From Streptomyces griseoruber (GTDB taxonomy: Bacteria; Actinomycetota; Actinomycetes; Streptomycetales; Streptomycetaceae), in contig NZ_KQ948766.1 in the NCBI RefSeq assembly GCF_001514205.1, positions 129,759 through 193,758 of the forward strand: DNA of 64,000 nucleotides, read 5' to 3'. The position numbers and the translations under genes were made by a program. Below, one piece after another: positions 27,050-36,103 of the stretch (its first letter is position 1; each line of letters starts with the position of its first letter). The notes under the pieces were generated by a model. The model had not been told where the DNA came from and ran no database searches. It saw nothing but the letters and a program-made list of their open reading frames with translations.

Positions 27050-27466
27050 ATGAGTGACCTTCTGGAACGGCTGCGCGGACGCGGATGGCGGATGACCGCG
27101 CAGCGACGCGTCGTGGCCGAGGTCCTCGACGGCGAACACGTCCACCTGACGGCCGACGAGGTGCACGCCAGGGCCGTCGCCAAGCTGCCCGAGATCTCCC
27201 GGGCGACCGTCTACAACACGCTCGGTGAGCTGGTCTCCCTCGGCGAGGTCCTCGAGGTCGCGACCGACCGGCGCGCCAAGCGGTACGACCCCAACGCCCA
27301 CCGCCCGCACCAGCACCTGGTCTGTGCGCGCTGCGGTGCCATCCGCGACGTCCACCCGACCGGCAACCCGCTGTCCGACCTCCCGGACTCGGAGCGCTTC
27401 GGCTTCGCGGTCTCGGACGTCGAGGTGACGTACCGCGGCATCTGCCCGAGCTGCGCGGCGGCATAA
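27050..27466 (+). CDS. Fur-family metal/peroxide-responsive repressor
   Basis: A 138-aa Fur-type repressor. The winged helix contains LTADEVHARAVAKLPEISRA and TVYNTLGELVSLGEVLEV. The regulatory metal site is in HRPHQHLVCARCG (His84, 87, 89; Cys92, Cys95), and CPSC (132-135) completes the structural zinc site. Members sense iron, nickel, zinc or peroxide. Position suggests the S. coelicolor CatR-like paralogue, but I cannot be sure. The ATG at 27050 is preceded by TAGGCT plus seven bases, fitting a leaderless start. Confidence 0.87.
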   Translation: MSDLLERLRGRGWRMTAQRRVVAEVLDGEHVHLTADEVHARAVAKLPEISRATVYNTLGELVSLGEVLEVATDRRAKRYDPNAHRPHQHLVCARCGAIRDVHPTGNPLSDLPDSERFGFAVSDVEVTYRGICPSCAAA

Positions 27467-27477
27467 GCCCCTCCCCC

Positions 27478-27512
27478 GAAGCCCCGGCGTCCCGATGGGA
27501 TGCCGGGGCTTC
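27478..27512. terminator. Terminator after the Fur-family gene
   Basis: GAAGCCCCGGC (27478-27488) pairs perfectly with GCCGGGGCTTC (27502-27512), 12 bases after the stop codon. Confidence 0.8.
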
Positions 27513-27584
27513 GCGCCGTCCGCGACCTTCTTGAATCTGACGGTCTGTCATATTTGACCTGCGAGAAGGCCGTCGGACACGACT

Positions 27585-27616
27585 GAGGGCCGGAACCCTT
27601 TCGGATTCCGGCCCTC
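27585..27616 (-). terminator. Terminator of the first initiator tRNA gene
   Basis: An 11-bp stem, GAGGGCCGGAA with TTCCGGCCCTC, begins about ten bases beyond the 3' end of the tRNA on the reverse strand. Confidence 0.75.
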
Positions 27617-27625
27617 GGCCTTCAG

Positions 27626-27699
27626 TAGCGGGGACAGGATTTGAACCTGCGACCTCTGGGTTATGAGCCCAGCGAGCTACCGAGCTGCTCCACCCCGCG
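27626..27699 (-). tRNA. Initiator tRNA-fMet (CAU), copy 1
   Basis: The reverse strand folds as a 74-nt cloverleaf. The anticodon loop CTCATAA sits on a stem with three G-C pairs (GGG/CCC), and T-loop TTCAAAT is present. The first base C faces T at position 72, so the end of the acceptor stem is unpaired. The missing 1-72 pair and the three G-C pairs mark an initiator tRNA. The terminal CCA is not encoded. An identical copy lies at 30011-30084. Confidence 0.95.
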
Positions 27700-27756
27700 T
27701 CGTTGAATGCAACGTTACGTGAAGGAGGAGCGTGGAGGCAAATCAGTTGTGCAGTG

Positions 27757-27800
27757 GGGGGCGAGGGCCGGGGGTTCAGGGGGCGGAACCCCCTGGGACC
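27757..27800. repeat. GC-rich intergenic hairpin repeat
   Basis: GGGGGTTC (27770-27777) pairs with GAACCCCC (27786-27793) around agggggcg. Its wording (gggggttcagggggcggaaccccctgg) resembles a dispersed Streptomyces intergenic element, and a related copy is at 36003-36082. It lies just after the Sel1-repeat gene on its transcribed strand. Confidence 0.6.
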
Positions 27801-27822
27801 GGCACACCGGCGCAGGGCACCG

Positions 27823-29802
27823 TCAGGCCGACAGTTCCTGTCGCAACGCGTCCCGCAGCCGCGCCGCCCGCCGCGCGACCTCCCCCGGCCCGAGCGACAC
27901 CGCCCGGTCGGCCCACCGCTGCCCTTCCGCAAGCTCGCCCCGACGCGCGTAGACCAGGGCGAGCCGCAACGCCGCCCGCCCGTGCCCGTCATCGGCGGCC
28001 CGCGTCCACCACACGACCGCCTCCGGCTCGCTCCCCTCCCGCGCGAGCAGCAGCCCGAGGTTGAAGGCCCCGTTGCGCGACCCGGCCTCGGCCGCCTCCC
28101 GGTACCACCGCGCCGCCTCGCACACGTCCCCCCGCGCCGCGGCCAGCATCCCGACCCGCACCTGGGCGCGCCGGTGGCCCTGCTGGGCCGCCCGCTCGTA
28201 CCACTCCTCGCACTCGGTCTTCTCGTGCGCGATCTCCCCGAGCTCGTGCGCGGGCTGCGGCGGCCGGCGCGCGTCCAGCACGGCGGCCAGCCGGTACGCC
28301 GCCTCCGCGCTGCCCCCGCCCGCGGCGCACCGCAGATGCCGTTCGGCCTCCTGCTCGTCGCCCTCGCGCAGCCGGGCGATGCCGACCTGGAGCGCCGCCT
28401 CGGTGTGCCCGGCGGCGGCCGCCCGCTCGTACCAGCGCAGCGCGACCGTGTCCTCGCCGCGCCCGGCGAAGAGGATCCCGAGGTTGAAGGCGGCGTCGAC
28501 GCTGCCCGCCTCCGCCGCCTTGGAGAACCAGGGCTCCGAGCCGGCCGTGTCGCCGCCCCGGAGCAGCAGGACGGCCAGCGCGTTGGCGGCCTCCCGGTGC
28601 CCGGCGTAGGCCGCGCGCCGGTACCACTGCTCGGCCTGCGCGGTGCGGCCCTGCTCGGCGCAGAGCAGGGCGAGGTTGTAGGCGCCGTTGTCGTCGCCCG
28701 CGTCCATGGCGGCCCGGTACCAGCGCTCGGCGGTCTGGGTCTGCCCCCGTTCGGCGTGCAGGGCGCCCAGCGCGTTGGCGGCGTTGCCGTCGCCGTCCTG
28801 GGCGGCCCGCAGCCACCAGATCGCGGCGTTCTCGGTGTCCCCGGCGTCCCGCAGCAGGAATCCGAGGGCGCAGGCGGCCCGCGCCTCGCCCTCCTTGGCG
28901 GCGGTCAGGTACCAGCGCCCGGCCTCCTTCAGCTCGCCCTTGCGCTCCAGGATCGCCCCGAGGTGCAGGGCGGCCCGCCGGTGACCGCGCGCGGCGGCCT
29001 GCCGGTACCACTGCTCGGCCTCCGCCTGTACGACGGCACCGGCGGCACCGGCGGCACCTCCCTTACCGGCATCACCGTCTTCACCGGCGTCACGGGCGTC
29101 ACGGGCGTCACGGGCGTCACCGGCGTCACCATCGAAGTACTGCGGGTTCCTGCGGTCCAGGGCGCGCGCCAGCCGGTACGCCGCCTCCCGGTGGCCGCGC
29201 TCGGCGGCGGCCCGCATCCACCGCTCGGCCCCGCTGTCCGCGCGGTGTTCCAGCAGGTCGGCGAGGGCGTACGCGCCGAGGGCATGGCCCTGCTCGGCGG
29301 ACTGGCGCAGCCAGTACTCGGCGGCGGGCTCGTCACCGCACTCGCGGCAGTGGCGCCCGAGCGCGTGCGCGGCGGCGGCGGAGCCGGCGACGGCGGCGAC
29401 CCGCCACCATCCGGCGGCCTCGTCGGCGTACCCGCGCTGATGCAGCAGGACGCCCAGGTTGTTCGCGGCGGCCCGGTCCCCGGCCGCGGTGGCGGCGCGC
29501 AGATGGGGCTCGGCGCCATCCAGGTCGCCACGGCGCAGCAGCATGGCGCCGAGGACGCTGGTCGCCTCGGCGTCGCCGGCCGCGGCGGCGAGCCGCAGCC
29601 GCATCTCCTCGACGGCCTCCCCCGTCTCGACCGTCACCCCCGTCTCGGCTGTTTCTTCTGTCTCTACCGTCTCGTCCGTCTCTACCGTCTCGACGGCGTC
29701 CGCCGTCTCGTCCCGGCTCTCGTCCGGGGTCGCTTCCTCACCGGAAGGCTGCACAAACCGCCCTGTCTCGAACAGAGTTGCCTTGTCCCCCATAACGTCC
29801 AT
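27823..29802 (-). CDS. Sel1-like/TPR repeat protein
   Basis: A 659-aa protein of about 15 Sel1-like repeats with the motif A-x-x-(A/G)-L-G-x-L-x-x-x-x-G-D-x-x-x-A-x-x-W-(Y/W)-x-x-A-A, for example AAERGHREAAYRLARALDRR and AYNLALLCAEQGRTAQAEQW. Such solenoids mediate protein-protein contact. The first 65 residues are an acidic Glu/Thr/Val repeat (VETVETDETVETEETAET), and a second acidic tract (DARDARDARDAG) comes from a 9-base DNA repeat. Start at 29802, or at 29793 three codons later. It is flanked by the two initiator tRNA genes. Function unknown. Confidence 0.82.
   Translation of the reverse strand: MDVMGDKATLFETGRFVQPSGEEATPDESRDETADAVETVETDETVETEETAETGVTVETGEAVEEMRLRLAAAAGDAEATSVLGAMLLRRGDLDGAEPHLRAATAAGDRAAANNLGVLLHQRGYADEAAGWWRVAAVAGSAAAAHALGRHCRECGDEPAAEYWLRQSAEQGHALGAYALADLLEHRADSGAERWMRAAAERGHREAAYRLARALDRRNPQYFDGDAGDARDARDARDAGEDGDAGKGGAAGAAGAVVQAEAEQWYRQAAARGHRRAALHLGAILERKGELKEAGRWYLTAAKEGEARAACALGFLLRDAGDTENAAIWWLRAAQDGDGNAANALGALHAERGQTQTAERWYRAAMDAGDDNGAYNLALLCAEQGRTAQAEQWYRRAAYAGHREAANALAVLLLRGGDTAGSEPWFSKAAEAGSVDAAFNLGILFAGRGEDTVALRWYERAAAAGHTEAALQVGIARLREGDEQEAERHLRCAAGGGSAEAAYRLAAVLDARRPPQPAHELGEIAHEKTECEEWYERAAQQGHRRAQVRVGMLAAARGDVCEAARWYREAAEAGSRNGAFNLGLLLAREGSEPEAVVWWTRAADDGHGRAALRLALVYARRGELAEGQRWADRAVSLGPGEVARRAARLRDALRQELSA
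29086..29130. repeat. 9-bp coding minisatellite in the Sel1-repeat gene
   Basis: Five units of ggcgtcac(g/c) in tandem, encoding the Asp-Ala-Arg tract of the reverse-strand gene. It is likely length-variable between strains. Confidence 0.8.
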
Positions 29803-29966
29803 CGTCGCACCACCTGCACCCCGGGTACACCTGTGTATACCGCAGCCCGTGAGGTCACTTCAGCGTTTTGTCGACATGCCCACAGAGAGACAAGTCAAAC
29901 ACAGTCCGCCCAACTCCCCACAGCGGCGCGGCGATGTCGTACCGCGGCACATGCGTTCGCACATGA

Positions 29967-30003
29967 CGAAGGCCCGGATCCGTGTACCGGATCCGGGCCT
30001 TCG
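29967..30003 (-). terminator. Terminator of the second initiator tRNA gene
   Basis: A perfect 16-bp stem (29967-29982 with 29988-30003, 5-base loop) starts eight bases past the 3' end of the tRNA on the reverse strand. Confidence 0.85.
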
Positions 30004-30010
30004 TCTTCAG

Positions 30011-30084
30011 TAGCGGGGACAGGATTTGAACCTGCGACCTCTGGGTTATGAGCCCAGCGAGCTACCGAGCTGCTCCACCCCGCG
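30011..30084 (-). tRNA. Initiator tRNA-fMet (CAU), copy 2
   Basis: Identical over all 74 bases to the copy at 27626-27699, with the same initiator marks (C1-T72 mismatch, three G-C pairs in the anticodon stem, no encoded CCA). The flanks and terminators differ, which argues for an old duplication with sequence held alike by selection or conversion. Confidence 0.95.
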
Positions 30085-30124
30085 TCGTGTTCCACAACCG
30101 TATCACGACACGGGGCGGGCTTGA

Positions 30125-33097
30125 TCAACCGCTGGGACTGCTGCTCGGACTGGGACTGCTGCTCGCCTTGGCCCCTCCTGCGCCGCCACTGCTCGGCGTC
30201 GCGCTCGGACTCGGGCTGCTGCTGGCCTTGCTGCCGCTCTTGTCCGCCTCGGCCTGGGCGTCCTCGGCCCGCTTCAGGGCGGCCTCGAGGTCCTTCTGCG
30301 CCTTGCCGTACGCCTCCCAGTCGCCCTTCTTCAGGGCGTCCTGGCCGGCGGTGAACGCCTTCTGCGCGTCGTTCAGCGCCTCCTGGACCGTCGGGTTGGA
30401 GGAGGACGGCGGGGTGGTCGTGCCACCGCCCTCGTCCTCGGGCGGGGTCGCGCTCTCCGCGCCGAAGACCTTGTTGAGGGCCCCGTCGAGGGTGTCCTCG
30501 AAGGCGGTGTTGCCGCCGTAGGTCACCAACACCTTCTTCAGCAGCGGGTACTTGAGTCCGCCACCGCGCACATAGACCGGCTCGACATAGAGCAGTCCTC
30601 CGTCGAGCGGCACCGTCAGCAGGTTGCCGTACTCGATGTCGGAGTCGCCGCCCTTGAGGAGTCTGATCGACTCGGCGATGTCCTGTTCGGAGTTGAACTG
30701 GCTCTGGACCTGTTTCGGTCCGTCGACGGTGGTGCTCGTCGGCAGTTTCAGGATTCTGATCTTGCCGTAACCGGGCGTCCCCGCCTCGGAGTCCACCGCC
30801 ATGAACGCGCTCAGGTTGTCCCGCCCGTTGGGCGTGAACGTCGTCGTCAGCGAGAACGACTGCGCCGTCTGGTCCGGCATCTTCATGCTCAGGTAGTACG
30901 GCGGCACCGCGTCACCCGACTTGTTGGACGGGTCGTCCGGCACCTGCCAGACCTCACTGCCGCTGAGGAAGGTCGTGGCGTCCTTCACGTGGTAGCGGGT
31001 GAGCAGCTCGCGCTGGACCTTGAACAGGTCCTGCGGGTACCGGAGGTGGGCCATCAGCGACGTCGAGATGTCGGACTTGGGCTCGACCGTGTGGGGGAAC
31101 GCCTTCATCCAGGTCTTCAGGACCGGGTCCTCGGTGTCCCACTGGTAGAGCTTGACCTCGCCCGTGTACGCGTCGACGGTCGCCTTCACCGAGTTGCGGA
31201 TGTAGTTGACCTGGTTCTGCTGGGCCACCACCGCGCGGTTGTCGTTGGTCGCGGTGAGCGAGTCGGCGGTGGTGTCGCCGAGGGTCGTACGGGAGGCGTA
31301 CGGGTAGCCGTTCGTCGTGGTGTACGCGTCGACGATCCACTGGATCTTCCCGTCGACGACGGCCGGGTAGGCGTCGCCGTCGATGGTCAGCCACGGGGCG
31401 ACCGCCTCGACGCGCTCCTTGGGCGTGCGGTTGTACAGGATCCGGGAGCCCTCGCCGATCGCGCCGGAATACAGGATCTGCGGCTCGCCGAACGCCACCG
31501 CGTACGCGGCCCGGTTGACCGGGTTGGAGAGGTTGACCCCGCTCTTGCCCTTGTAGCTGGTGGTCTTCTCGCCGTTGTCGTCGGAGTAGTCGATCTCCTT
31601 CTGGGGACCGCCGACGATCGAGTAAGTCGTCGTCTTCTCGCCGTAGTAGACGCGCTGCTCGTAGGTGCCGAGGTCGCCCTCGGAGGGCAGGTTGGACTCG
31701 GTGAAGAGCGGGCGGCCCTCGGAGTCGGCGGTGGTGCCCTTGGCGGCCACCACGCCGTAACCGTGGGTGTAGCGGAAGTGGTTGTTGATCCAGTTCTGCT
31801 TGTCGACGCCCGCGAGGTTCAGTTCGCGCAGACCGATGACCGTGTCCTGGTCGGAGCCGCTCTCGTTGTAGCGGTCCACGTCCAGGTTGGTGGGGAAGGC
31901 GTAGTACTTCCGCATCTGCTGGAGCTGCTGGAACGTCGGCGAGACGATGTTCGGGTCCAGGACCCGGATGCTCGCGGTGGCGTCCACGTCGTCGCGCAGC
32001 TGTGTCTTGTCCTTGGTGGTGCTGGTCCCCGAGTACTCGGTGACCTGCGCGCCGTCGATGCCGTACGCCTCACGCGTCGCCTTGAGGTTCTTCTCGACGT
32101 ACGGGGCTTCCTTGGCCTGCTCGTTCGGCTGGACCTGGAACTTCTGGACGATCGCCGGGTACAGCCCGCCGATGAGGATCGCCGAGAGCACCATCAGCCC
32201 GAAGCCGATCACCGGCAGCTGCCAGGTGCGCCGCCACAGGGTGGCGAAGAACAGCAGGGCGCAGATGACGGCGATGCAGAACAGGATCGTCTTGGCCGGG
32301 AGGTAGGCATTGGCGTCGACGTACCTCAGGCCGGTCCAGTTGTCCGTCGCCTTGAAGTCGCTGGACTTCACGGCCAGGCCGTACCGGTCGAGCCAGTAGG
32401 CGACCGCCTTCAGGGCGACGAAGATCCCGAGCAGCACCGACAGGTGCCCGGTGGCGGCGGCCGTGGCGCGCGCGCCGGGGCTGGTGACGCGGAGCCCGCC
32501 GTACAGATAGTGGGTGAGCGCGGCGGCGATCAGGGAGAGGATCGTGGCGGCGAAGCCGAAGCCGAGCAGGAACCGGTACCAGGGCAGGTCGAAGGCGAAG
32601 AACGACACGTCGAGGTGGAACTGCGGGTCCTTCTGTCCGAAGGAGACGCCGTTGACCCACATCAGCCAGGTCCGCCACTGGCCGGCCGCCGAGGCACCGG
32701 CGATGAGCCCGACCAGGGCGGTGATGCCGAGCAGCAGCCACCGCTTGTAGGGGGCGATGCCCATGCGGTAGCGATCGAGGCTCTGCTGCTCCACCGACAT
32801 CGCGCTCAGCGGGGGCCGCAGCCGGTGGGCGAGCCAGATGTTGAAACCGACCGCGAGCGCCATCAGCAGACCGAAGACGGAGAACAGGCCGATCTTGGTC
32901 CAGAGCGTGGTGGTGAACACGGACGAGTAGTTCACCGACCGGTACCAGAGCCAGTCCGTCCAGAATCCCGCGAACATGGTGAACGCCATGCCGAGGACGG
33001 CAAGGACGCCCAGCGTCATGAGCAGGGTCCGGACGCGCCGGGACGGGCGGCCCACTCTCATCCGCGGCCCTGTCGGGCCTCCGCCGCGGTCCGGCAT
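30125..33097 (-). CDS. UPF0182 family membrane protein
   Basis: A 990-aa protein of the actinobacterial UPF0182/COG1615 family. Seven or so membrane segments fill about the first 330 residues ([37 protein letters not shown]), followed by a large domain probably outside the cell and a low-complexity Ser/Pro/Ala/Lys tail after about residue 880. Function is not established. The ATG at 33097 begins the usual family N-terminus ([12 protein letters not shown]). It is the gene just downstream of PPA1309 on the opposite strand, sharing a 164-bp divergent region. Confidence 0.88.
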   Translation of the reverse strand: MPDRGGGPTGPRMRVGRPSRRVRTLLMTLGVLAVLGMAFTMFAGFWTDWLWYRSVNYSSVFTTTLWTKIGLFSVFGLLMALAVGFNIWLAHRLRPPLSAMSVEQQSLDRYRMGIAPYKRWLLLGITALVGLIAGASAAGQWRTWLMWVNGVSFGQKDPQFHLDVSFFAFDLPWYRFLLGFGFAATILSLIAAALTHYLYGGLRVTSPGARATAAATGHLSVLLGIFVALKAVAYWLDRYGLAVKSSDFKATDNWTGLRYVDANAYLPAKTILFCIAVICALLFFATLWRRTWQLPVIGFGLMVLSAILIGGLYPAIVQKFQVQPNEQAKEAPYVEKNLKATREAYGIDGAQVTEYSGTSTTKDKTQLRDDVDATASIRVLDPNIVSPTFQQLQQMRKYYAFPTNLDVDRYNESGSDQDTVIGLRELNLAGVDKQNWINNHFRYTHGYGVVAAKGTTADSEGRPLFTESNLPSEGDLGTYEQRVYYGEKTTTYSIVGGPQKEIDYSDDNGEKTTSYKGKSGVNLSNPVNRAAYAVAFGEPQILYSGAIGEGSRILYNRTPKERVEAVAPWLTIDGDAYPAVVDGKIQWIVDAYTTTNGYPYASRTTLGDTTADSLTATNDNRAVVAQQNQVNYIRNSVKATVDAYTGEVKLYQWDTEDPVLKTWMKAFPHTVEPKSDISTSLMAHLRYPQDLFKVQRELLTRYHVKDATTFLSGSEVWQVPDDPSNKSGDAVPPYYLSMKMPDQTAQSFSLTTTFTPNGRDNLSAFMAVDSEAGTPGYGKIRILKLPTSTTVDGPKQVQSQFNSEQDIAESIRLLKGGDSDIEYGNLLTVPLDGGLLYVEPVYVRGGGLKYPLLKKVLVTYGGNTAFEDTLDGALNKVFGAESATPPEDEGGGTTTPPSSSNPTVQEALNDAQKAFTAGQDALKKGDWEAYGKAQKDLEAALKRAEDAQAEADKSGSKASSSPSPSATPSSGGAGGAKASSSPSPSSSPSG

Positions 33098-33261
33098 CTG
33101 GAAAGCCAAGGTGCGCACCTCGAAGTTCGCTGTCGATCCCTCAGGCCCGCGTGTTCGCCGGCCCCCAGTGGCCCCCCGTGATCGTGGGCCCACACCTATG
33201 CAACTTACTCACCGTTTACTCGGTTCCCGATTCCGCCCGAGAACGAGAGAGGATTGTGACC

Positions 33262-33804
33262 ATGTCCAACACTCCCATGGCGGCGACCCCGCTCACCCGG
33301 GCCGTACTCGAGATCGACGAGTACGCCTCCGGCCTCGGCTGGGACCAGCCCGCCCGCCTCTTCGCCCTCGTAGACACCGCACGACTGCGGGCTCAGGAAC
33401 CCTCGCTCGCCGCCCAGCTCGGCCTGACGGACGAGCCCGAGACCACGGGTCTCACCCCGATCGAGCAGGACGAAGTGCCAACGGACAAGGCGCTCGACGA
33501 GTTCCTGGCCACGATCGCCTGGCCCGACGCGGTGGTCGGCTGCGCCCTGACCGTGGAGCGGCTGATGCTGCCGCCGTCCGCCGAGGCGCAGGTCCCGCAG
33601 GGCCTGAGCGAGGGGAAGCTGGCGAAGTGGGTGGCCGAGCACCCGGACCGCCAGGAGGTCCGGATGACGGTCGCGGTCCTGCGTGACGGCACCCGTGAGT
33701 CGGCGCTGCGGCTGCGCGAGAAGGACGCGCCGACGGAGGTGCTCACCGGCGGGAACCTGGTTCCCGGCCTGGCGGAGGCGCTGTCGGCGACCTTCGAGGA
33801 GTAG
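33262..33804 (+). CDS. PPA1309-family conserved protein
   Basis: A 180-aa soluble protein recognisable as the actinobacterial PPA1309 family of unknown function. It starts TPLTRAVLEIDEYASGLGWD and has a central WPDAVVGCALTVERLMLP. The ATG at 33262 follows GAGAGGA. It diverges from the UPF0182 gene and ends 12 bases from the convergent PDZ-protease gene. No catalytic residues are identifiable. Confidence 0.85.
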   Translation: MSNTPMAATPLTRAVLEIDEYASGLGWDQPARLFALVDTARLRAQEPSLAAQLGLTDEPETTGLTPIEQDEVPTDKALDEFLATIAWPDAVVGCALTVERLMLPPSAEAQVPQGLSEGKLAKWVAEHPDRQEVRMTVAVLRDGTRESALRLREKDAPTEVLTGGNLVPGLAEALSATFEE

Positions 33805-33816
33805 CCGCCCGCGTCC

Positions 33817-34908
33817 CTACTTGGTGCACTTCGGCAGATCGGCGGTGTCGCCGCTGCGGATGTCCTTGAGGGCGGAGAGGGCGTCGTCGATGGTGTCGAC
33901 CTTGACGAGCCTGAGTCCCGAGGGGGTGTCCTTGGCGGCGGCCGCGCAGTTGTCGGCCGGCGTGAGGAAGTACTGTGCCCCCTGGCTGCGCGCGCCCACG
34001 GTCTTCATCTCGATGCCGCCGATCGGCCCGACCTTGCCCTCGTCGTCGATGGTGCCGGTGCCGGCGACGAACTTGCCGCCGGTGAGGCTGCCGGGCGTCA
34101 GCTTGTCGTAGATCCCGAGGGCGAACATCAGTCCGGCGCTGGGCCCGCCCACGTCGGCGAGCTTGATGTCGATCGTGAACGGGAACGTGTGATCGGTCCC
34201 GGCCGAGATCCCGACGATCGCCCGCTTCTCGCCCGCGTCGTCGGAGGTGGCGGTCGTGATGGTGACGTCCTGCGTCTTGGTCGCGGTCCTGTTCGCCTTC
34301 TCGGCGGCGGCCTGCTCCTTGGCCGGGACGATCGTGAACACCACGTCCTGGCCGGGCTTGTGCTGGGTCACCAGCTTCGCGACATCGGCCGGCTCCTTCA
34401 CCGTGGTGCCGTCCACGGCCTTGATCACGTCCCCGGCGTGCAGCCGGCCCTCGGCCGGGGACCCCTTGACCACCGTCGAGACGATCACCCAGGACTTCAC
34501 CGGGACGTCCAGCTCCTTCAGGGCGGCGACCTTGGCGCTCTCCTGGGACTGGCTGAACTCCTCGGCGTTCTCCTGGGTGGACTGCTCCTCGGTCTTGCCG
34601 TCCGGGTAGAGCGTGTCGTGCGGGACGACCTTGTTGTCGTGTGCCAGCCAGCCGTAGACCGCCTCGACGAGGTTCATCCGGTAGTCGGCGCTGGTGACCC
34701 GCACGGTGGTCATGTTCAGATGACCGCTCGTCGTGTACGTCTTGCGTCCCGCGATCTGCAACACCGGCTCACCGTCGTGCTCACCGAGCGTGTTCACCGT
34801 CGGCCCCGGGGACATCTCCGAGTACGGCACGGGGATGAGCACTCCCGCGCACAGGAGCGCGATCAGCATCAGGGTGGAGGCGAGCATCGTCGCGGTGCGG
34901 CGTGGCAT
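33817..34908 (-). CDS. YlbL-type PDZ/Lon-like S16 membrane protease
   Basis: A 363-aa protease: one N-terminal anchor (MLIALLCAGVLIPVPY), a PDZ domain around residues 140-210 (VVKGSPAEGRLHAGDVIKAV), and a Lon-type S16 domain at the C-terminus. The Ser/Lys dyad is seen as GGPSAGLMFALG (Ser) and GGIEMKTVGA (Lys). Unlike Lon it has no ATPase. The B. subtilis relative YlbL cleaves a DNA-damage checkpoint protein; the target here is unknown. Upstream lies a small membrane-protein gene and a 12-bp tandem repeat. Confidence 0.88.
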   Translation of the reverse strand: MPRRTATMLASTLMLIALLCAGVLIPVPYSEMSPGPTVNTLGEHDGEPVLQIAGRKTYTTSGHLNMTTVRVTSADYRMNLVEAVYGWLAHDNKVVPHDTLYPDGKTEEQSTQENAEEFSQSQESAKVAALKELDVPVKSWVIVSTVVKGSPAEGRLHAGDVIKAVDGTTVKEPADVAKLVTQHKPGQDVVFTIVPAKEQAAAEKANRTATKTQDVTITTATSDDAGEKRAIVGISAGTDHTFPFTIDIKLADVGGPSAGLMFALGIYDKLTPGSLTGGKFVAGTGTIDDEGKVGPIGGIEMKTVGARSQGAQYFLTPADNCAAAAKDTPSGLRLVKVDTIDDALSALKDIRSGDTADLPKCTK

Positions 34909-34947
34909 GCCTCGACAGTACGGGACGCCTCTGTCAGCGCACCGTCA

Positions 34948-34990
34948 GGGCCACCACCCGGGTCACCACCCGGGTCACCACCCGGGTCAG
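34948..34990. repeat. 12-bp tandem repeat, 3.6 copies
   Basis: Units GGG(C/T)CACCACCC repeat at 34948, 34960 and 34972 with a partial fourth. The array lies between the small membrane-protein gene and the PDZ-protease gene, within the latter's upstream region. Confidence 0.85.
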
Positions 34991-34996
34991 CCGCCC

Positions 34997-35179
34997 TCAG
35001 CCCCCCGAGGAGGACCTCGGCACGGCGGCGGACTTCTCCATGGCGGCGCGGAACCGCGCGTACCCGTCGAGCTCCGGACCGTCGCCGCGCGCCTTGCGGG
35101 TGCGGTTGGCCCAGCTCCCCCACAGTCCGGCACCGATCGCAGCCACAAGCGGAATCAGCAACCAGGCGAGCACCGCCAT
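34997..35179 (-). CDS. Small 60-residue single-span membrane protein
   Basis: MAVLAWLLIPLVAAIGAGLWG forms one span, followed by a basic stretch (NRTRKARGD) and a short soluble tail ending PRSSSGG. GGGAGG lies five bases before the ATG, strong support for translation. It is upstream of the PDZ-protease gene on the same strand and may be co-transcribed. Function unknown. Confidence 0.75.
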   Translation of the reverse strand: MAVLAWLLIPLVAAIGAGLWGSWANRTRKARGDGPELDGYARFRAAMEKSAAVPRSSSGG

Positions 35180-35300
35180 GCCGACCTCCCAACCCCATTA
35201 CCGCAACTGACTGATCAGCAGATTAACCATCCGCACTGACAACGCTCACGGCAGGGGTGGGGTTACGCAACCGGAGGCGGGGCGGCCCGACGGGGCCTCG

Positions 35301-35475
35301 GGGCGGGTGTCGAAAGTGGCGTCGTCCGCCCGGAGGGCGGGGCCCACGGCGTCTGGTGCGGTGCATCGCACGGCGGAGGGTCGTCCGCGTACTGGGCGCA
35401 CGAGAACGATCCCGACAAGGCGGCGAGGCGCCGCGCCAGGCGTCGCGGGCCAGCCGGGACTTTCGACACACGCCC
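35301..35475. mobile_element. MITE-like element abutting moaE
   Basis: A 175-bp non-coding segment with 17-bp terminal inverted repeats: GGGCGGGTGTCGAAAGT at 35301 and ACTTTCGACACACGCCC at 35459, one mismatch. The interior is GC-rich with no open frame of substance. The GGGCGTGTCGAAAGT-type end recalls small non-autonomous elements scattered in Streptomyces. The right tip supplies the last base of the moaE stop codon. No clear target duplication is seen. Confidence 0.65.
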
Positions 35476-35936
35476 TAGCAGGCCCCGACCCACTCCTCGG
35501 TGCCGTCGGAGAACTTCTGGTGCTTCCAGATCGGCACCTCGTGCTTGAGATCGTCGATCAGCTTCCGGCAGGCCTCGAAGGCCTCGCCCCGGTGCGGACA
35601 CGACACGGCGACGACGACCGCGAGATCCCCGACGGCGAGGTCCCCCACCCGGTGCACGGCCGCGAGCGCCCGCACCGGGAACTCGGCGACGACCTTCTCC
35701 GCGATCCGCCGGATCTCGGCCTCGGCGGTGGGATGGCAGGAGTACCCGAGCGTGTCGACGTCGGCACCCCCGTCGTGGTTGCGCACGGTCCCCACGAAGA
35801 GCGCGGTCCCCCCGGCCGCGTCGTCCCCGACGGCCCGGAAGACCTCGTCGAGCGAGAGCGCGGTGTCCCGGACACCGATCAGCTTGACGGGGTCCTCGGC
35901 CGCCCGCTCACCGGGATGGTCGTTGGTGGATGCCAT
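35475..35936 (-). CDS. moaE: Molybdopterin synthase catalytic subunit MoaE
   Basis: A 153-aa protein that, with MoaD, inserts sulfur into precursor Z to make molybdopterin. Signatures are ALFVGTVRNHDGG, YSCHPTAEAE, AVHRVGDLAVGDLAVVVAV, and the C-terminal VPIWKHQKFSDGTEEW with the active-site lysines. The ATG at 35936 sits one base after GGAGG, so an upstream GTG at 35954 is possible. The stop codon is partly formed by the neighbouring repeat element. No moaD lies beside it. Confidence 0.9.
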   Translation of the reverse strand: MASTNDHPGERAAEDPVKLIGVRDTALSLDEVFRAVGDDAAGGTALFVGTVRNHDGGADVDTLGYSCHPTAEAEIRRIAEKVVAEFPVRALAAVHRVGDLAVGDLAVVVAVSCPHRGEAFEACRKLIDDLKHEVPIWKHQKFSDGTEEWVGAC

Positions 35937-36002
35937 GCCTCCATCGTGCCGCACGCGCGCGAGCAGCGGGAACAGGGGAGGCGGCGCCTCGAAGGCACCG
36001 CC

Positions 36003-36082
36003 CGGATTTCCGGCCCGTCCGGCGATTGAGGACGAGGCCCGTCGGGGCCGAACCGGGGGTCCAGGGGGCGGCAGCCCCCCGG
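36003..36082. repeat. Dispersed Streptomyces intergenic repeat
   Basis: cggcccgtccggcgattgag and the following gacgaggcc...gggggtccagggggcggcagccccccgg form a well-known kind of Streptomyces intergenic repeat with a terminal hairpin. It separates the SDR gene from moaE and probably ends SDR transcription. Confidence 0.65.
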
Positions 36083-36103
36083 CGGCGCCGCGGAGGCAGC
36101 GCC

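Noticed and set aside
34948..34990. CRISPR array
   Set aside because: Repeats are contiguous 12-mers without spacers; no cas genes are nearby.
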